From Salinibacter sp. 10B (lineage in GTDB: Bacteria; Bacteroidota; Rhodothermia; Rhodothermales; Salinibacteraceae), in the NCBI RefSeq assembly GCF_002954405.1, contig NZ_MQWC01000004.1, positions 1,911,909 to 1,975,908 of the forward strand: a stretch of DNA of 64,000 bases, read 5' to 3'. The notes under the pieces were generated by a model. The model was not told the origin of the DNA. It did no database searches and was given only the letters and a program-made list of their open reading frames with translations. A program made the translations under genes and the position numbers. Shown here one piece after another: positions 54,609-63,056 of this stretch. How positions within the stretch are numbered: the first letter of the stretch is position 1; every line of letters begins with the position of its first letter.

Positions 54609-55883
54609 ATGACGACGAACGGACGAACCGGCCGCAGTACCATCGGCCTCGGGTGTGCCGGAGGCGTGATCGAAGGGGCCATATACGAAATCGGCGCCCT
54701 TAGCGCCCTCGACGAGGCGGTAGAGGGCGTAGAGCTGCACAACCTTGATATGTACGTGGGCGTCAGCTCTGGGGCCCTCATCGGGTCGATGCTCGCAAAC
54801 GGGGTGCCGGCCCGTACCCTCAGCCGCGCTGTGATTGGGGAGGCCGCCGATCCAACCCTCAACCTAAACCCCGAGGTGCTCTTTCGGCCCGCCATGAGAG
54901 AGTACGCCGGACGCCTCTGGAAACTGCCCAAAACCCTTGCGTCTTCCCTTCGCTACTACGCCTGCAACCCGAGGGATCTTTCCCTTTTCGGCCTCCTGTC
55001 CACGTTTGGGTCGGTCCTCCCAACAGGCTTCTTCACCAATGCCCCGCTGGAACGCTTCCTTTCAGAAGCTTTCTCTACCGGCGGCCGGACCAACGACTTC
55101 CGTCGCCTGAAACGTCAACTCTATGTCGTGGCCATGCACCTCGACTCGGCCAACGTGGTCGTCTTTGGCGAGCCGGGACACGACCACGTGCCCATTTCTT
55201 CTGCCATCCAGGCCTCAACTGCACTGCCCGGCCTCTACACACCGGTGGAGATTGACGGACGGCAATACATCGACGGTGTGGCTCGTCGCACGGTGCACGC
55301 CAGCGTGGCCCTCGATGCCGGGGCCGACCTGCTCTTCTGCATCAATCCCATCGTGCCAATCAACATTCAGATAAAGCAGCACGCCGGCCGCCTGCTGGAC
55401 GACATGGATGCGCCGCCGTCCCTTGCAGACCGGGGCTTGCCTACGGTGCTTTCGCAAACCTTCCGCGCCATCGTAGACTCCCGCAAGAAAACGGGCTTCA
55501 AGAAGTACGAGCACACCCATCCGGACGCCGACCTGCTCCTCATTGAGCCGGAGTGCGACGATACGAGTCTCTTCTTCTCGAACATCTTCAGCTTCAAGAA
55601 CCGCCACGACGTCTGCGAGCACGCCTACCAGGCCACGCGACGCCACCTTCTCAACCGGGCCGACGAGATCGGACCAATGCTGGCACGCCACGGCCTCACC
55701 CTTCGCCTGGATGTACTCCAGGACGAATCGCGCTCGCTTTACAAGGATCCCCCTACGCCCCTGCCCGCAACGGAACGGAATGGCGAACACGACGCCTCCA
55801 CCGCCGATGTGTTGCGGGAAACCGATCAGGTGTTGGATCGACTCGATGAAGTTCTCGCCCGCGTCCGCTCTGAAGCGGCGTAA
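54609..55883 (+). CDS. Patatin-like phospholipase/lipase, candidate granule depolymerase
   Basis: A 424-residue patatin-family hydrolase with a Ser-Asp dyad. The oxyanion-hole loop is GCAGGV (15-20), the nucleophile S53 is in GVSSG (51-55), and the catalytic D222 is in YIDGVA. The family hydrolyses acyl esters. There is no signal peptide, so it acts in the cytoplasm. It follows phaR and the phasin gene on the same strand, 203 bp after the phasin. In haloarchaea a patatin-type protein is known as a granule-bound polyhydroxyalkanoate depolymerase, so that role is a reasonable inference here; a phospholipase is the alternative. The C-terminal 50 residues are charged and probably coiled. Confidence 0.85.
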   Translation: MTTNGRTGRSTIGLGCAGGVIEGAIYEIGALSALDEAVEGVELHNLDMYVGVSSGALIGSMLANGVPARTLSRAVIGEAADPTLNLNPEVLFRPAMREYAGRLWKLPKTLASSLRYYACNPRDLSLFGLLSTFGSVLPTGFFTNAPLERFLSEAFSTGGRTNDFRRLKRQLYVVAMHLDSANVVVFGEPGHDHVPISSAIQASTALPGLYTPVEIDGRQYIDGVARRTVHASVALDAGADLLFCINPIVPINIQIKQHAGRLLDDMDAPPSLADRGLPTVLSQTFRAIVDSRKKTGFKKYEHTHPDADLLLIEPECDDTSLFFSNIFSFKNRHDVCEHAYQATRRHLLNRADEIGPMLARHGLTLRLDVLQDESRSLYKDPPTPLPATERNGEHDASTADVLRETDQVLDRLDEVLARVRSEAA

Positions 55884-56001
55884 CTCGTTTCCGAGCTGCC
55901 AGCTCCGGTGCAGCCTCGAAGCAGCCCCCACGTGTCGACTGCTCACATTTCACCAGGATGACGACGGACGGCCGACGATGGACGGCCATCCAGCATGCTC
56001 T

Positions 56002-56031
56002 TTGACCGCTGAGAACAGGCTGTGCTACAGT
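56002..56031 (+). promoter_or_regulatory. Sigma-70-like promoter candidate
   Basis: TTGACC (56002-56007) and TACAGT (56026-56031) are separated by 18 bp, with an extended TGTGC just before the -10. It lies inside a geneless region and reads toward the stem-loops at 56226-56315. No gene downstream explains it. Confidence 0.35.
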
Positions 56032-56225
56032 GTGAAGTATGTGCAGTGCTCCGGTGTGCTCCTTCCAAGAAACCCGCACCTTCGTCGCTCTAGGGCATCT
56101 GTGTAGGTTTTTGGGAATGTCCGCAAGATGCTGCACCGGTTCTTTCAGGGCACAATCCAGTGGTGCGGAGCTGTTCCGGCCTTGAAAAGTCAGGCGCCCG
56201 GACGGCGGGAAGGGAGGCGTCTCTG

Positions 56226-56315
56226 CTGCGCGTCGTTGCTTGAACGGAAGCGAGATTACCGATCTGAGATCGGTTGACGCGCAGAGCCCCCCGGAGCAGG
56301 GAATCCGGGATTCCC
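56226..56315 (+). ncRNA. Possible structured RNA
   Basis: CTGCGCGTC (56226-56234) pairs with GACGCGCAG (56276-56284) and encloses a perfect hairpin ACCGATC-TGA-GATCGGT (56258-56274). A second hairpin GGGAATCC/GGATTCCC follows at 56299-56315. The nesting suggests a folded transcript. It does not match the tmRNA, RNase P or SRP signatures I know. This is a structural observation only. Confidence 0.3.
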
Positions 56316-56340
56316 AGCGTCAGCCTGAGTTTTCACAGCC

Positions 56341-56389
56341 CTTGATCTTTTTGGTTCGTTTTTCGATCAAGCGAAAAATGAACGTTCAT
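56341..56389. repeat. Nested AT-rich inverted repeats and 12-bp palindrome
   Basis: Three structures overlap: CTTGATC (56341-56347) with GATCAAG (56365-56371); a 12-bp stem between 56354-56365 and 56372-56383 with one G-T pair and a 6-base loop; and the perfect palindrome ATGAACGTTCAT (56378-56389). The last resembles a TetR-type operator core. Confidence 0.6.
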
Positions 56390-56791
56390 GATTGAAAACA
56401 GGCATTTGCCTTATCGCGAAGCAAAAGGGCCGAGGAAAGCGATTCTCCGTACTGCGGTTAATCACATAAATCCACAGAGATGTCCAGGAGCGACGATGGT
56501 GGCCGTTTCTGGCGGCTGAAAGCGGCCCCACATGCAATCTACATGTGGCACAAGACGTGCCGAGAACATTTAGTGGGAATCGGCTTACCAGCACGGCGGT
56601 CGGCCATCGGCGAGCTCTCTGGCAAGACAATCGCCTCTCACCAGAGGAGACGGATCTGGTCCTTCATCGGAGCAGATCCGTCCGTCCCCCCATACGCCCA
56701 CACTCCCATACATTTCGGGCACACCCACGTGGCCTACGGGCAGCGGAGCCTCCCTCCTTTCATCCGACGTGTCCAATCTCCGGCCGCCACT

Positions 56792-57922
56792 CTACAACCG
56801 CCGCGACACTCGAGGCTGCACCTCCTCCTTCCAACTCGAAAAGCGATCTTCCCGAATGGCGGCCCGTGCCTCGCGCATGAGCCAACAGTAAAACGCCAGG
56901 TTCTGCTGAGACGCAATCTGGAGCCCCAGGTACTCGCGTGATTTCTGAAGATGCCGGACGTACGCCTTCGTGAAGGTTTGCGACACGTACGTATCGAGCC
57001 CCGGATCGATGGGCGTGTGATCGTCGGTCCACTGGGCATTTTTAATATTGATGATGCCCTCCGTGGTAAAGAGCTGCCCGTTGCGCCCGTTGCGCGTGGG
57101 CATCACGCAGTCGAACATGTCGACGCCCCGGGCCACGTTCTCCAGTAAATTGGCGGGCGTGCCCACGCCCATCAAGTAGCGCGGCTTGTCGGCCGGCAGT
57201 TCAGCCGTGGTCACCGACACCATTTCGTACATCTGCTCGTGCGGCTCCCCTACGCTGAGCCCCCCAATCGCGTACCCCGGAAAGCCGAGGTCGACCAGTG
57301 CCCGGGCCGATGCCCGACGCACCTCCGGATACACCACTCCTTGCACAATCCCAAACAGTGCCTGCTCGTGCCCGTAGCGCGGATCGGTCTCGTCGAACCG
57401 ATCCTTGGCCCGCTCAGCCCAGCGCAGCGTGAGATCGTTGGACCGCCGAGCGTACGCCTTTGACACGTCCGCCGCCGGGCACTCATCGAGCACCATCATC
57501 ACGTCGGCCCCCAGCGTGCGCTGCGTATCGACCACATTCTCAGGAGTAAAGAGGTGCGTATCCCCATCAATCGGATTCTTAAACTCGACGCCCTCCTCCG
57601 AGAGCGTAGCATGGTCACTCAGCGAGAAAACCTGATAGCCGCCCGAGTCGGTAAGCATCGGCCCCTCCCATCGCATAAATTCGTGCAGTCCACCGCCCCC
57701 CTCGATTACGTCCAGCCCAGGACGCAAAAAGAGGTGATAGGTATTGCCTAAAATCATCTCAGCGCCCACGTCCTGCCGGAGCGTGCGGGGGGACACCGCC
57801 TTCACGCTTCCGCGCGTGCCCACCGGCATAAAGATCGGCGTCTCCACCGTCCCATGGCTCGTGTGGAGGCGACCCGCACGAGCCGCCGACGAGGCATCCG
57901 TATGATCGAGCGTAAACGTCAC
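56792..57922 (-). CDS. tgt: Queuine/preQ1 tRNA-guanine transglycosylase, zinc ligands missing
   Basis: A 376-residue enzyme that swaps guanine 34 for preQ1 in GUN-anticodon tRNAs. The catalytic D92 is in MLTDSGGYQ and D271 in DMFDCVMPTRNGRNG. DECPA (146-150), QGVVYPEVR, GGLSVGE and YLMGVGTP line the base pocket as usual. The length and TIM-barrel order are normal. The C-terminal zinc site is not recognisable: where E. coli Tgt has the CxCxxC cysteines, this protein has L309, T311 and S314, and the ligand histidine is replaced by Q340. The fold may be stabilised without zinc. It follows the small membrane-protein gene by 27 bp on the same strand. Confidence 0.95.
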   Translation of the reverse strand: MTFTLDHTDASSAARAGRLHTSHGTVETPIFMPVGTRGSVKAVSPRTLRQDVGAEMILGNTYHLFLRPGLDVIEGGGGLHEFMRWEGPMLTDSGGYQVFSLSDHATLSEEGVEFKNPIDGDTHLFTPENVVDTQRTLGADVMMVLDECPAADVSKAYARRSNDLTLRWAERAKDRFDETDPRYGHEQALFGIVQGVVYPEVRRASARALVDLGFPGYAIGGLSVGEPHEQMYEMVSVTTAELPADKPRYLMGVGTPANLLENVARGVDMFDCVMPTRNGRNGQLFTTEGIINIKNAQWTDDHTPIDPGLDTYVSQTFTKAYVRHLQKSREYLGLQIASQQNLAFYCWLMREARAAIREDRFSSWKEEVQPRVSRRL

Positions 57923-57949
57923 GAAATGACGGGAGACTCAAGAAAAGAC

Positions 57950-58618
57950 TCAGGACTGCGGCTGGGGCACCGGCTCCGGAACGTCGACGTCGGCCGTACG
58001 AATCTGTGCCTGCACGGCCTCCCGGTCCTCAGGATCGGGCAGGGCAACGACGACCGGTCCTTCGGCCGTACGCAGAAGCAACACCTCTTCCTCCAGCACA
58101 CTTACAAACACATCCGTGTTGGCGTAGCGGCGGTAGTGCCGGTGGTAGGTTGTGGCCGAGATCGTCTCCACACGGTCAATATCCTCGTAGGGAACCGTGT
58201 GCGAGCGCGCCCCCTGCGTAAGCTCAAGAGCCGCGGACGTGCAACGCACCGCAACCGCGGGCCGAAATCCAACGAGACCAAGGGCTCCCAACAGCACGAC
58301 CGATGCCAACTGGCCCGCCCAAAAGAACAGTTGCCACGAGGGATTGCTTGCCAGCACCGGCTTCAGAAGCGCCCACCCCAGATAGTGGGTCATCAACAGA
58401 ACGAGAGCCAGGCCGGTTATCACAACAATAAACAGGGCCTCGGCCCGCCGTCGATCGGAGGTCCATGTCCGAATCGCACGCCCGAGAAGCGAGTAGCTGG
58501 GATCGAAACAACGTGGAGAGTCTGCTATGGGCGTCACAGTGACGGTGCTCGGTCTGTGAGCAAGAATGGACGGCGGAGCGGACCTCCAGTTGTGCGGATG
58601 GAGAATCTTGCCGAGCAA
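57950..58618 (-). CDS. Small membrane protein with PH-like C-terminal domain
   Basis: A 222-residue protein of unknown function. Two hydrophobic segments (about 62-85 and 96-120) form a hairpin in the membrane. The C-terminal part (about 120-205) has a beta-rich pattern with LELTQGARSHTVPYEDIDRVE and VFVSVLEEEVLLLRTAEGPVVVALPDPE, like bacterial PH-domain membrane proteins. The start is uncertain: ATG at 58618 is the only upstream Met, but the first 25 residues look non-conserved and a GTG about 26 codons in is a good alternative. It is probably co-transcribed with tgt. Confidence 0.6.
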   Translation of the reverse strand: MLGKILHPHNWRSAPPSILAHRPSTVTVTPIADSPRCFDPSYSLLGRAIRTWTSDRRRAEALFIVVITGLALVLLMTHYLGWALLKPVLASNPSWQLFFWAGQLASVVLLGALGLVGFRPAVAVRCTSAALELTQGARSHTVPYEDIDRVETISATTYHRHYRRYANTDVFVSVLEEEVLLLRTAEGPVVVALPDPEDREAVQAQIRTADVDVPEPVPQPQS

Positions 58619-58863
58619 TCATGGACTAGGAGCCGAAAGGGGCAGCCACGGGCCGCCTCGGCACCGCTCGTTCCTCCACGGGCACTCCTATCTGCAATGC
58701 CGAGCTCACCCTACACCGAATCACGGTGGTAAGCTACAAAGCAGAATCCCCAGCCCCAACCGCAACGGTCGTTCCGTCTTTACTCGAACCGATTTCGTGC
58801 TACCGAATCTCGAGAACTAGTATTACACTCCGAGTCCGGGTGAGTTGCCCTGGAGTCCTGTTC

Positions 58864-58883
58864 TGTGGATCTCTGTCTCCACA
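58864..58883 (-). terminator. Hairpin after the AI-2E-family gene
   Basis: TGTGGA (58864-58869) and TCCACA (58878-58883) form a perfect 6-bp stem with an 8-base loop, 8 bp beyond the stop of the minus-strand transporter gene. No T-run follows. Confidence 0.3.
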
Positions 58884-58890
58884 ATGTTAC

Positions 58891-60249
58891 TCAGACGCCA
58901 GAATTTGCGCCGTTCGCCTCGGTTTCCCCACCATACTCGCCGAGTTCGAGGGTCAATTCCTCGCGATAGGCCCGGTAGGCCGTCACCAAGATCGCAGTGA
59001 GGGGGACAGCGATAAGTAGGCCGAAGATGCCGAGAAACATCCCGAACGTGAGCAACGAGAATAGCACCAGCAGCGGGTGCAGCCCCACCTGATAGCTCAG
59101 AATATTGGGCGTCAGCACGCTCTGCTCAAGAAAGCTTTCCCCCAGCAGAACAGCGATCACCACGGCCGCCTTCACCCAGCCCGCTAACAGGAAAGCCACC
59201 AGTCCACCTACGACCAAAGCGATTATGGCCCCAAGCTGCGGGATAAAATTGAGCAGCCCGGCCAGCAACCCAATGATCAGCCAAAACGGTACGTCGAAGA
59301 CGAAGAGGAGCACCGACACGTTGAAGGCGGCAATGGAGCTGATCATGAGTTGGCCGCGGAGGTACTGTCCCACGATGCTTCCGGCCTGCACGAGATAGTC
59401 GCGCCGCCCCCCCGCCGTCGGGAAGAGCTCCGTGAGGCTCGCCTGAATGTCGGGGTAGTCCCGCAACGTGTAGAAGAGCAGCACCGGCACGAGCGCCACG
59501 AGCGTGACGACGCCCAGCACGGACCCGAGCGAGGAGGCCACCCCCTCCACTGCCTCTGGCAACCGGCGGGCCTGCCGCTGCAGCAGCGCCTGCAGCTGCT
59601 GCAATGCTTCCTTCTTTTCGATGAGCCCGGTGCGTTCCAGGGTGTCGAGAACCGAGGACGAGGCCAACCACGACCGGAATCCGCCCACCCCGTCCAGCAG
59701 GCGATCCGACAAGACCTGAATCTGGTCGGTCACGCTGGGCGCAAGAATCAGAACAAACAGCGCAAAGGTGCCGACGACGGCCCCCGTAATCAGCAGCGAG
59801 GACGCCCAGCGCGGCAGCCGAAGCCGCTTGCGAAGGGCCGCCACGAGGGGATTCAATAGATAGGCGAGCAAGTACACCCCGACAAATGGGATGAGAACGC
59901 GACTCAGCTTGTCGATCGTCCACAGCAGTAACAGAACGCCCCCAGACAGCATGAGGGCACGGGCGGCCTTCTGGCGCCGGAGGGGCCAAAGCAGCAGAGC
60001 CCCTGCCAGTCCCACAAGGGGAGGATTGAGAAAGCTCCCTTCCTGAGGCGATACCTGCATCTGATACAGCAGGGCCAAAAAAAGCACCACTCCCCCGGCA
60101 ATGAGCACGGTTTCGAACGCCGTGATGCGCTCGAAGGCCGATTGTGATACACTGTGCTCTGAAGAGGACGAACTGGACGCCGGCGTTTCGCTTTCCGCCT
60201 CAAACAGGGACGACGATGACGACTCTGGAGATTCAGATGGGGACGACAT
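58891..60249 (-). CDS. AI-2E family (PerM-like) transporter
   Basis: A 452-residue membrane protein. The first 40 residues are a Ser/Glu-rich, likely disordered cytoplasmic tail. About eight membrane segments follow in the family's pattern: two pairs near the N-terminus, a long extramembrane region (about 175-245), then VLLFYTLRDYP, GQYLRGQLMISSIAAFNVSVLLF, GLLAGLLNFIPQLGAIIAL and LTFGMFLGIFGLLIAVPLTAI. The PxxGxI-type motif in NFIPQLGAI is characteristic. Family members export autoinducer-2 or act as ion exchangers; the substrate here is unknown. The start at 60249 is preferred over a Met 11 codons upstream. Confidence 0.88.
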   Translation of the reverse strand: MSSPSESPESSSSSLFEAESETPASSSSSSEHSVSQSAFERITAFETVLIAGGVVLFLALLYQMQVSPQEGSFLNPPLVGLAGALLLWPLRRQKAARALMLSGGVLLLLWTIDKLSRVLIPFVGVYLLAYLLNPLVAALRKRLRLPRWASSLLITGAVVGTFALFVLILAPSVTDQIQVLSDRLLDGVGGFRSWLASSSVLDTLERTGLIEKKEALQQLQALLQRQARRLPEAVEGVASSLGSVLGVVTLVALVPVLLFYTLRDYPDIQASLTELFPTAGGRRDYLVQAGSIVGQYLRGQLMISSIAAFNVSVLLFVFDVPFWLIIGLLAGLLNFIPQLGAIIALVVGGLVAFLLAGWVKAAVVIAVLLGESFLEQSVLTPNILSYQVGLHPLLVLFSLLTFGMFLGIFGLLIAVPLTAILVTAYRAYREELTLELGEYGGETEANGANSGV

Positions 60250-60363
60250 GGAGAACCTCTCGCACTGACAGAAACCAATCACCGACGATGGAAAGACCTG
60301 CTTCCTGCCTTCTCCGGCGTTCCCTGCTACAGCGAACAGCAGGCAGGGTTCAGGCCCGGCCTG

Positions 60364-60936
60364 TTACTCCAGTGCGCGCACAGCCCCTTCCACTACATCC
60401 TCGAACACCGACATCGGCAGGTCGAGCTTCGCCATCGTCTGCATCCCGAAGTACGTGTTCGCCAGAAAGTGGGCCATCGACTCGGCCTCACGCTCCTGCG
60501 AAAACTCTCCCTGTGCCTGTCCCCGCTCAACGAGAATCCGGAAGACCTCGTGCATACGAGCGAGGCTCTCACAGGCCCGCTCGTGTGTCTCGTCGTCGCA
60601 ATGAGCCCGCTCCACCGCTGCGTTGGCAAGAAAACAACCCCGCTTCTCTCCCTGCCTCGGGATGCCCTCGTCCAGCAGATGCCGAATGGCAGCCCGTGCC
60701 GACCCAAACTGGTCGAGGAGTCCTTCTCCCCCTGTGGCCCCCTGACGGCGATAATGATCCAGCGCCTGCAGATACAACTCTTGCTTGCTCCCAAACGTGT
60801 TGTACAGACTGGATCGACTCAGTCCCGTTCGGTCCACGAGATCCTGTGCACTCGTCGCCTCGAAGCCCTGCTCCCAAAATAGCTCCATGGCCTGGTCCAG
60901 AACCTCTTCTGGATCGAACTCCTTCGTGCGAGGCAT
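60364..60936 (-). CDS. TetR/AcrR family transcriptional regulator
   Basis: A 190-residue repressor. The N-terminal helix-turn-helix is in ATSAQDLVDRTGLSRSSLYNTFGSKQELYLQAL (about 25-57), with the recognition helix SRSSLYNTF. The rest is the helical ligand-binding and dimerisation domain (TetR_C-like), containing a Cys in GCFLANAAVE, a segment common in the AcrR/NemR-like subgroup. It lies 114 bp upstream of the AI-2E transporter gene on the same strand, which it may regulate. A GAACGTTC palindrome 57 bp upstream of its start is a candidate operator for self-control. Confidence 0.92.
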   Translation of the reverse strand: MPRTKEFDPEEVLDQAMELFWEQGFEATSAQDLVDRTGLSRSSLYNTFGSKQELYLQALDHYRRQGATGGEGLLDQFGSARAAIRHLLDEGIPRQGEKRGCFLANAAVERAHCDDETHERACESLARMHEVFRILVERGQAQGEFSQEREAESMAHFLANTYFGMQTMAKLDLPMSVFEDVVEGAVRALE

Positions 60937-61265
60937 ATTGTGGAGCCGTTGTAATGGGGAATGAGTCTGAGATATAAAAGCAGTATAGAAACGAACGTTC
61001 CAGTATTGACCGGCCGAAGGTCGCCGTGCGTGGCCCGGGCTCGTAAATGGCCGGGAGGCGGCCTCTGATCAACGATCGTGCCCAGACGGCGCGGATGCAC
61101 AGGGAAACGCGATCATTCCGGCTCCATGGTAGAATCGAGTTCGAGTGCCCACGTCCACCGGTGATAATCCCGCAACGGAGTGCGGCATGCAGCCGTTCGA
61201 AAAGAAAGTCGATTTCTTTACGGGACGACGCTTGGATACGTAGAATTATCTTCGGTAGATGGTAT
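60937..61265. other. Intergenic region with candidate TetR operator
   Basis: This 329-bp stretch lies upstream of the TetR gene and after the M56 gene, both on the minus strand. The palindrome GAACGTTC is at 60993-61000, flanked by two direct CAGTAT copies (60981, 61001). On the minus strand TATACT (60986-60981) could serve as a -10 next to it. Nothing else was recognised. Confidence 0.4.
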
Positions 61266-63056
61266 TCATCTCCCATTCGGGTCTGGGGGCGTAGATTCAT
61301 CCGGTCGGGGTTGCCCCTCCCTCTCTCGGGCACGCTCCTCAAGCCGCTCGGCCTGTTCGCGGAGATGCCGAGCCTGTTCGCGCAGCTGCTCCGGCATTTC
61401 TCGCTCCATCTGCCGCCGGAGGCTGTCCATGTGACGGCGCAGGCGATAAGCATCTGCACGGTGTTGGGTCACGAGACTGTCCGCCCGACGGGTGTATACT
61501 CGGGCAAGACTATCGGGATTGAGCCGCATTCGAAGGACGCGTTCGAGGCTGTCGGCATTAATGCGGGTGCGAACCTCGCGCTCAAGGCTGTCGGCGTCGA
61601 TTCGAGCGTGGATTTCACGCTCGATGCTGTCGACGTTGATGCCTGCCCTGATGGCCCGATCGAGACTGTCGACGTCAATGTCGATATCCAGGTCCCCCAG
61701 TTCCGGCGGATCCGGGATTTTCGGCAGATCGAGAGTGTCGCGGTCCCCTCCTCGCCAGAACACGACCGTGCCGTCCCCGAGACTGTCAATCTCGAATGGG
61801 CCGCCCTCCCCGAGGCGAAGGGTGCGCTCCGTTGAATCGCTCCGGATGACGATTCTCCGCTCCCGTACCTTCGTTGTTGAATCGGTAGGAGATGCTTCTG
61901 CCGAGGTAGTCCCTTCTCTTTCTCTCGTCTCCATCACGTCCACGGTCTGCTCCGCCGTTGCGCGATCCGACTCCGTGTCTGCGGTCGACTGCTGTGAGGC
62001 ACACGCGGCCAGCCCGAGCGGTAGACCCGTGAGGAGCAGAATCGCCGCCCCCATTGAGAGCCGCTGCACGTGCGTCGACGGGGCCTCGGACGGTGCGAGC
62101 ACGCGTTGAATTCGCCCGAGTAATGATCCGTCGCTCGCCGCCGGGGTCCAGGCCGGAGACGTTCCGCCCACGGCCTGTTCTGCCAAAGTGGTGAGGGCGT
62201 TCGCGTACACGGTGCGCTTGGCGCCCGTATCCACTGCGAGAGCGTCACAGCAGGCTTCTCGGGTTCGGCGCACCTGCTTCGAAATCCACCACGTCGCTGG
62301 GTGGAAGAAGAGCAGCACTTCTACAACCGCCTGCAGGCGCCCCACCAGCACGTCGTGACGCCGGACGTGAGCCAGCTCGTGCCGGAGCAGTGCCTCTACC
62401 TGGTTCGGCGGAAAGCCGGTGAGAATTCCTGCTGGCACCAGCACGGCGGGCCGCCCCCACCCGACGACCATTGGACTGTCGATCCGCACCGATTGGCGAA
62501 GAGCCACCGGACCTGACACGCCCATCTCGTCCGCGAGGCGTCGCAGTCGATCCTGCCATTTGCTCGGAGCGGGTGTGCTCGTGCGGCGCAGTCGGCGGAC
62601 GCGCCACGCCCCGCCGGCCAGCCGGATCGCATATACCACGACGCCGAAGCCCCAAACGACCACGATCCAAGGCAGGGCCGGCTGGAGCCCAGCGGCCGCC
62701 GTCTCGTACCAGGAGGCCGACCGGGCCCCCTCAATAGTTGTAGGTACTGGTGCAGACTCAACAGACGGCGCATCCACAGTTGCTGGGAGGACCGATGCGA
62801 TTGGGGCTCCGCGTTCCTCCACGAGAACGTGCTCGCTCAGCAAGGTACCCGTGGCCACCGGTAGCACGAGAAGAGTGAGAAGCGCTGCACAACTCACGAC
62901 GTAGCGAACCCGGGGCGGATGATCGTCCAGCAGGCGCAATGTCCCCGCCAGTAGCACAGCTACGAGCGCCCCCTGCCACACGAAGTGGAGGAGCGTCCAC
63001 CCCAGCAGGTCGATGGAGGAAGCAGACAAAAGCGTCCAGAAGTCAGGCAGGGTCAT
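61266..63056 (-). CDS. M56/BlaR1-type membrane metallopeptidase with 13-residue repeats
   Basis: A 596-residue protein. Membrane segments lie at about 18-42, 50-72 and 128-148, with a further one near 335-352. The gluzincin zinc site is HELAH (226-230) in LLRHELAHVRRHD, with E267 in REACCDALA as third ligand, as in BlaR1/MecR1 peptidases. The penicillin-binding sensor domain of BlaR1 is absent. Instead, residues 460-524 are five tandem 13-residue repeats (consensus I-(D/N)-x-D-S-L-x-R-x-(L/I/V)-x-x-R), followed by a charged helix rich in Arg/Glu/Gln. Its start overlaps the end of blaI by 14 bp, so the pair is translationally coupled. It probably cleaves the BlaI-like repressor on an unknown signal. 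Confidence 0.87.
   Translation of the reverse strand: MTLPDFWTLLSASSIDLLGWTLLHFVWQGALVAVLLAGTLRLLDDHPPRVRYVVSCAALLTLLVLPVATGTLLSEHVLVEERGAPIASVLPATVDAPSVESAPVPTTIEGARSASWYETAAAGLQPALPWIVVVWGFGVVVYAIRLAGGAWRVRRLRRTSTPAPSKWQDRLRRLADEMGVSGPVALRQSVRIDSPMVVGWGRPAVLVPAGILTGFPPNQVEALLRHELAHVRRHDVLVGRLQAVVEVLLFFHPATWWISKQVRRTREACCDALAVDTGAKRTVYANALTTLAEQAVGGTSPAWTPAASDGSLLGRIQRVLAPSEAPSTHVQRLSMGAAILLLTGLPLGLAACASQQSTADTESDRATAEQTVDVMETREREGTTSAEASPTDSTTKVRERRIVIRSDSTERTLRLGEGGPFEIDSLGDGTVVFWRGGDRDTLDLPKIPDPPELGDLDIDIDVDSLDRAIRAGINVDSIEREIHARIDADSLEREVRTRINADSLERVLRMRLNPDSLARVYTRRADSLVTQHRADAYRLRRHMDSLRRQMEREMPEQLREQARHLREQAERLEERAREREGQPRPDESTPPDPNGR
61485..61679 (-). repeat. Five tandem 39-bp (13-residue) coding repeats
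   Basis: Residues 460-524 of the M56 peptidase are five back-to-back 13-residue units such as INVDSIEREIHAR and IDADSLEREVRTR. The repeat is obvious in protein but diverged in DNA, so it is old rather than a recent slippage product. Confidence 0.8.

Larger units (their letters stand above)
55884..56791. other. 908-bp geneless region between convergent genes
   Basis: The patatin gene and tgt both point into this stretch, so it needs no promoter for either. Yet it holds a promoter-like sequence, several stem-loops and an AT-rich nested palindrome (listed separately). Short frames on both strands (for example at 56480 and 56367) are Arg/His/Pro-rich without family features. It may hold a small RNA or the remains of a lost gene. 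Confidence 0.5.

Noticed and set aside
56480-56941. Plus-strand frame of 153 codons in the geneless region
   Set aside because: Its second part is antisense to tgt, and its first part shows no domain or compositional sign of coding.
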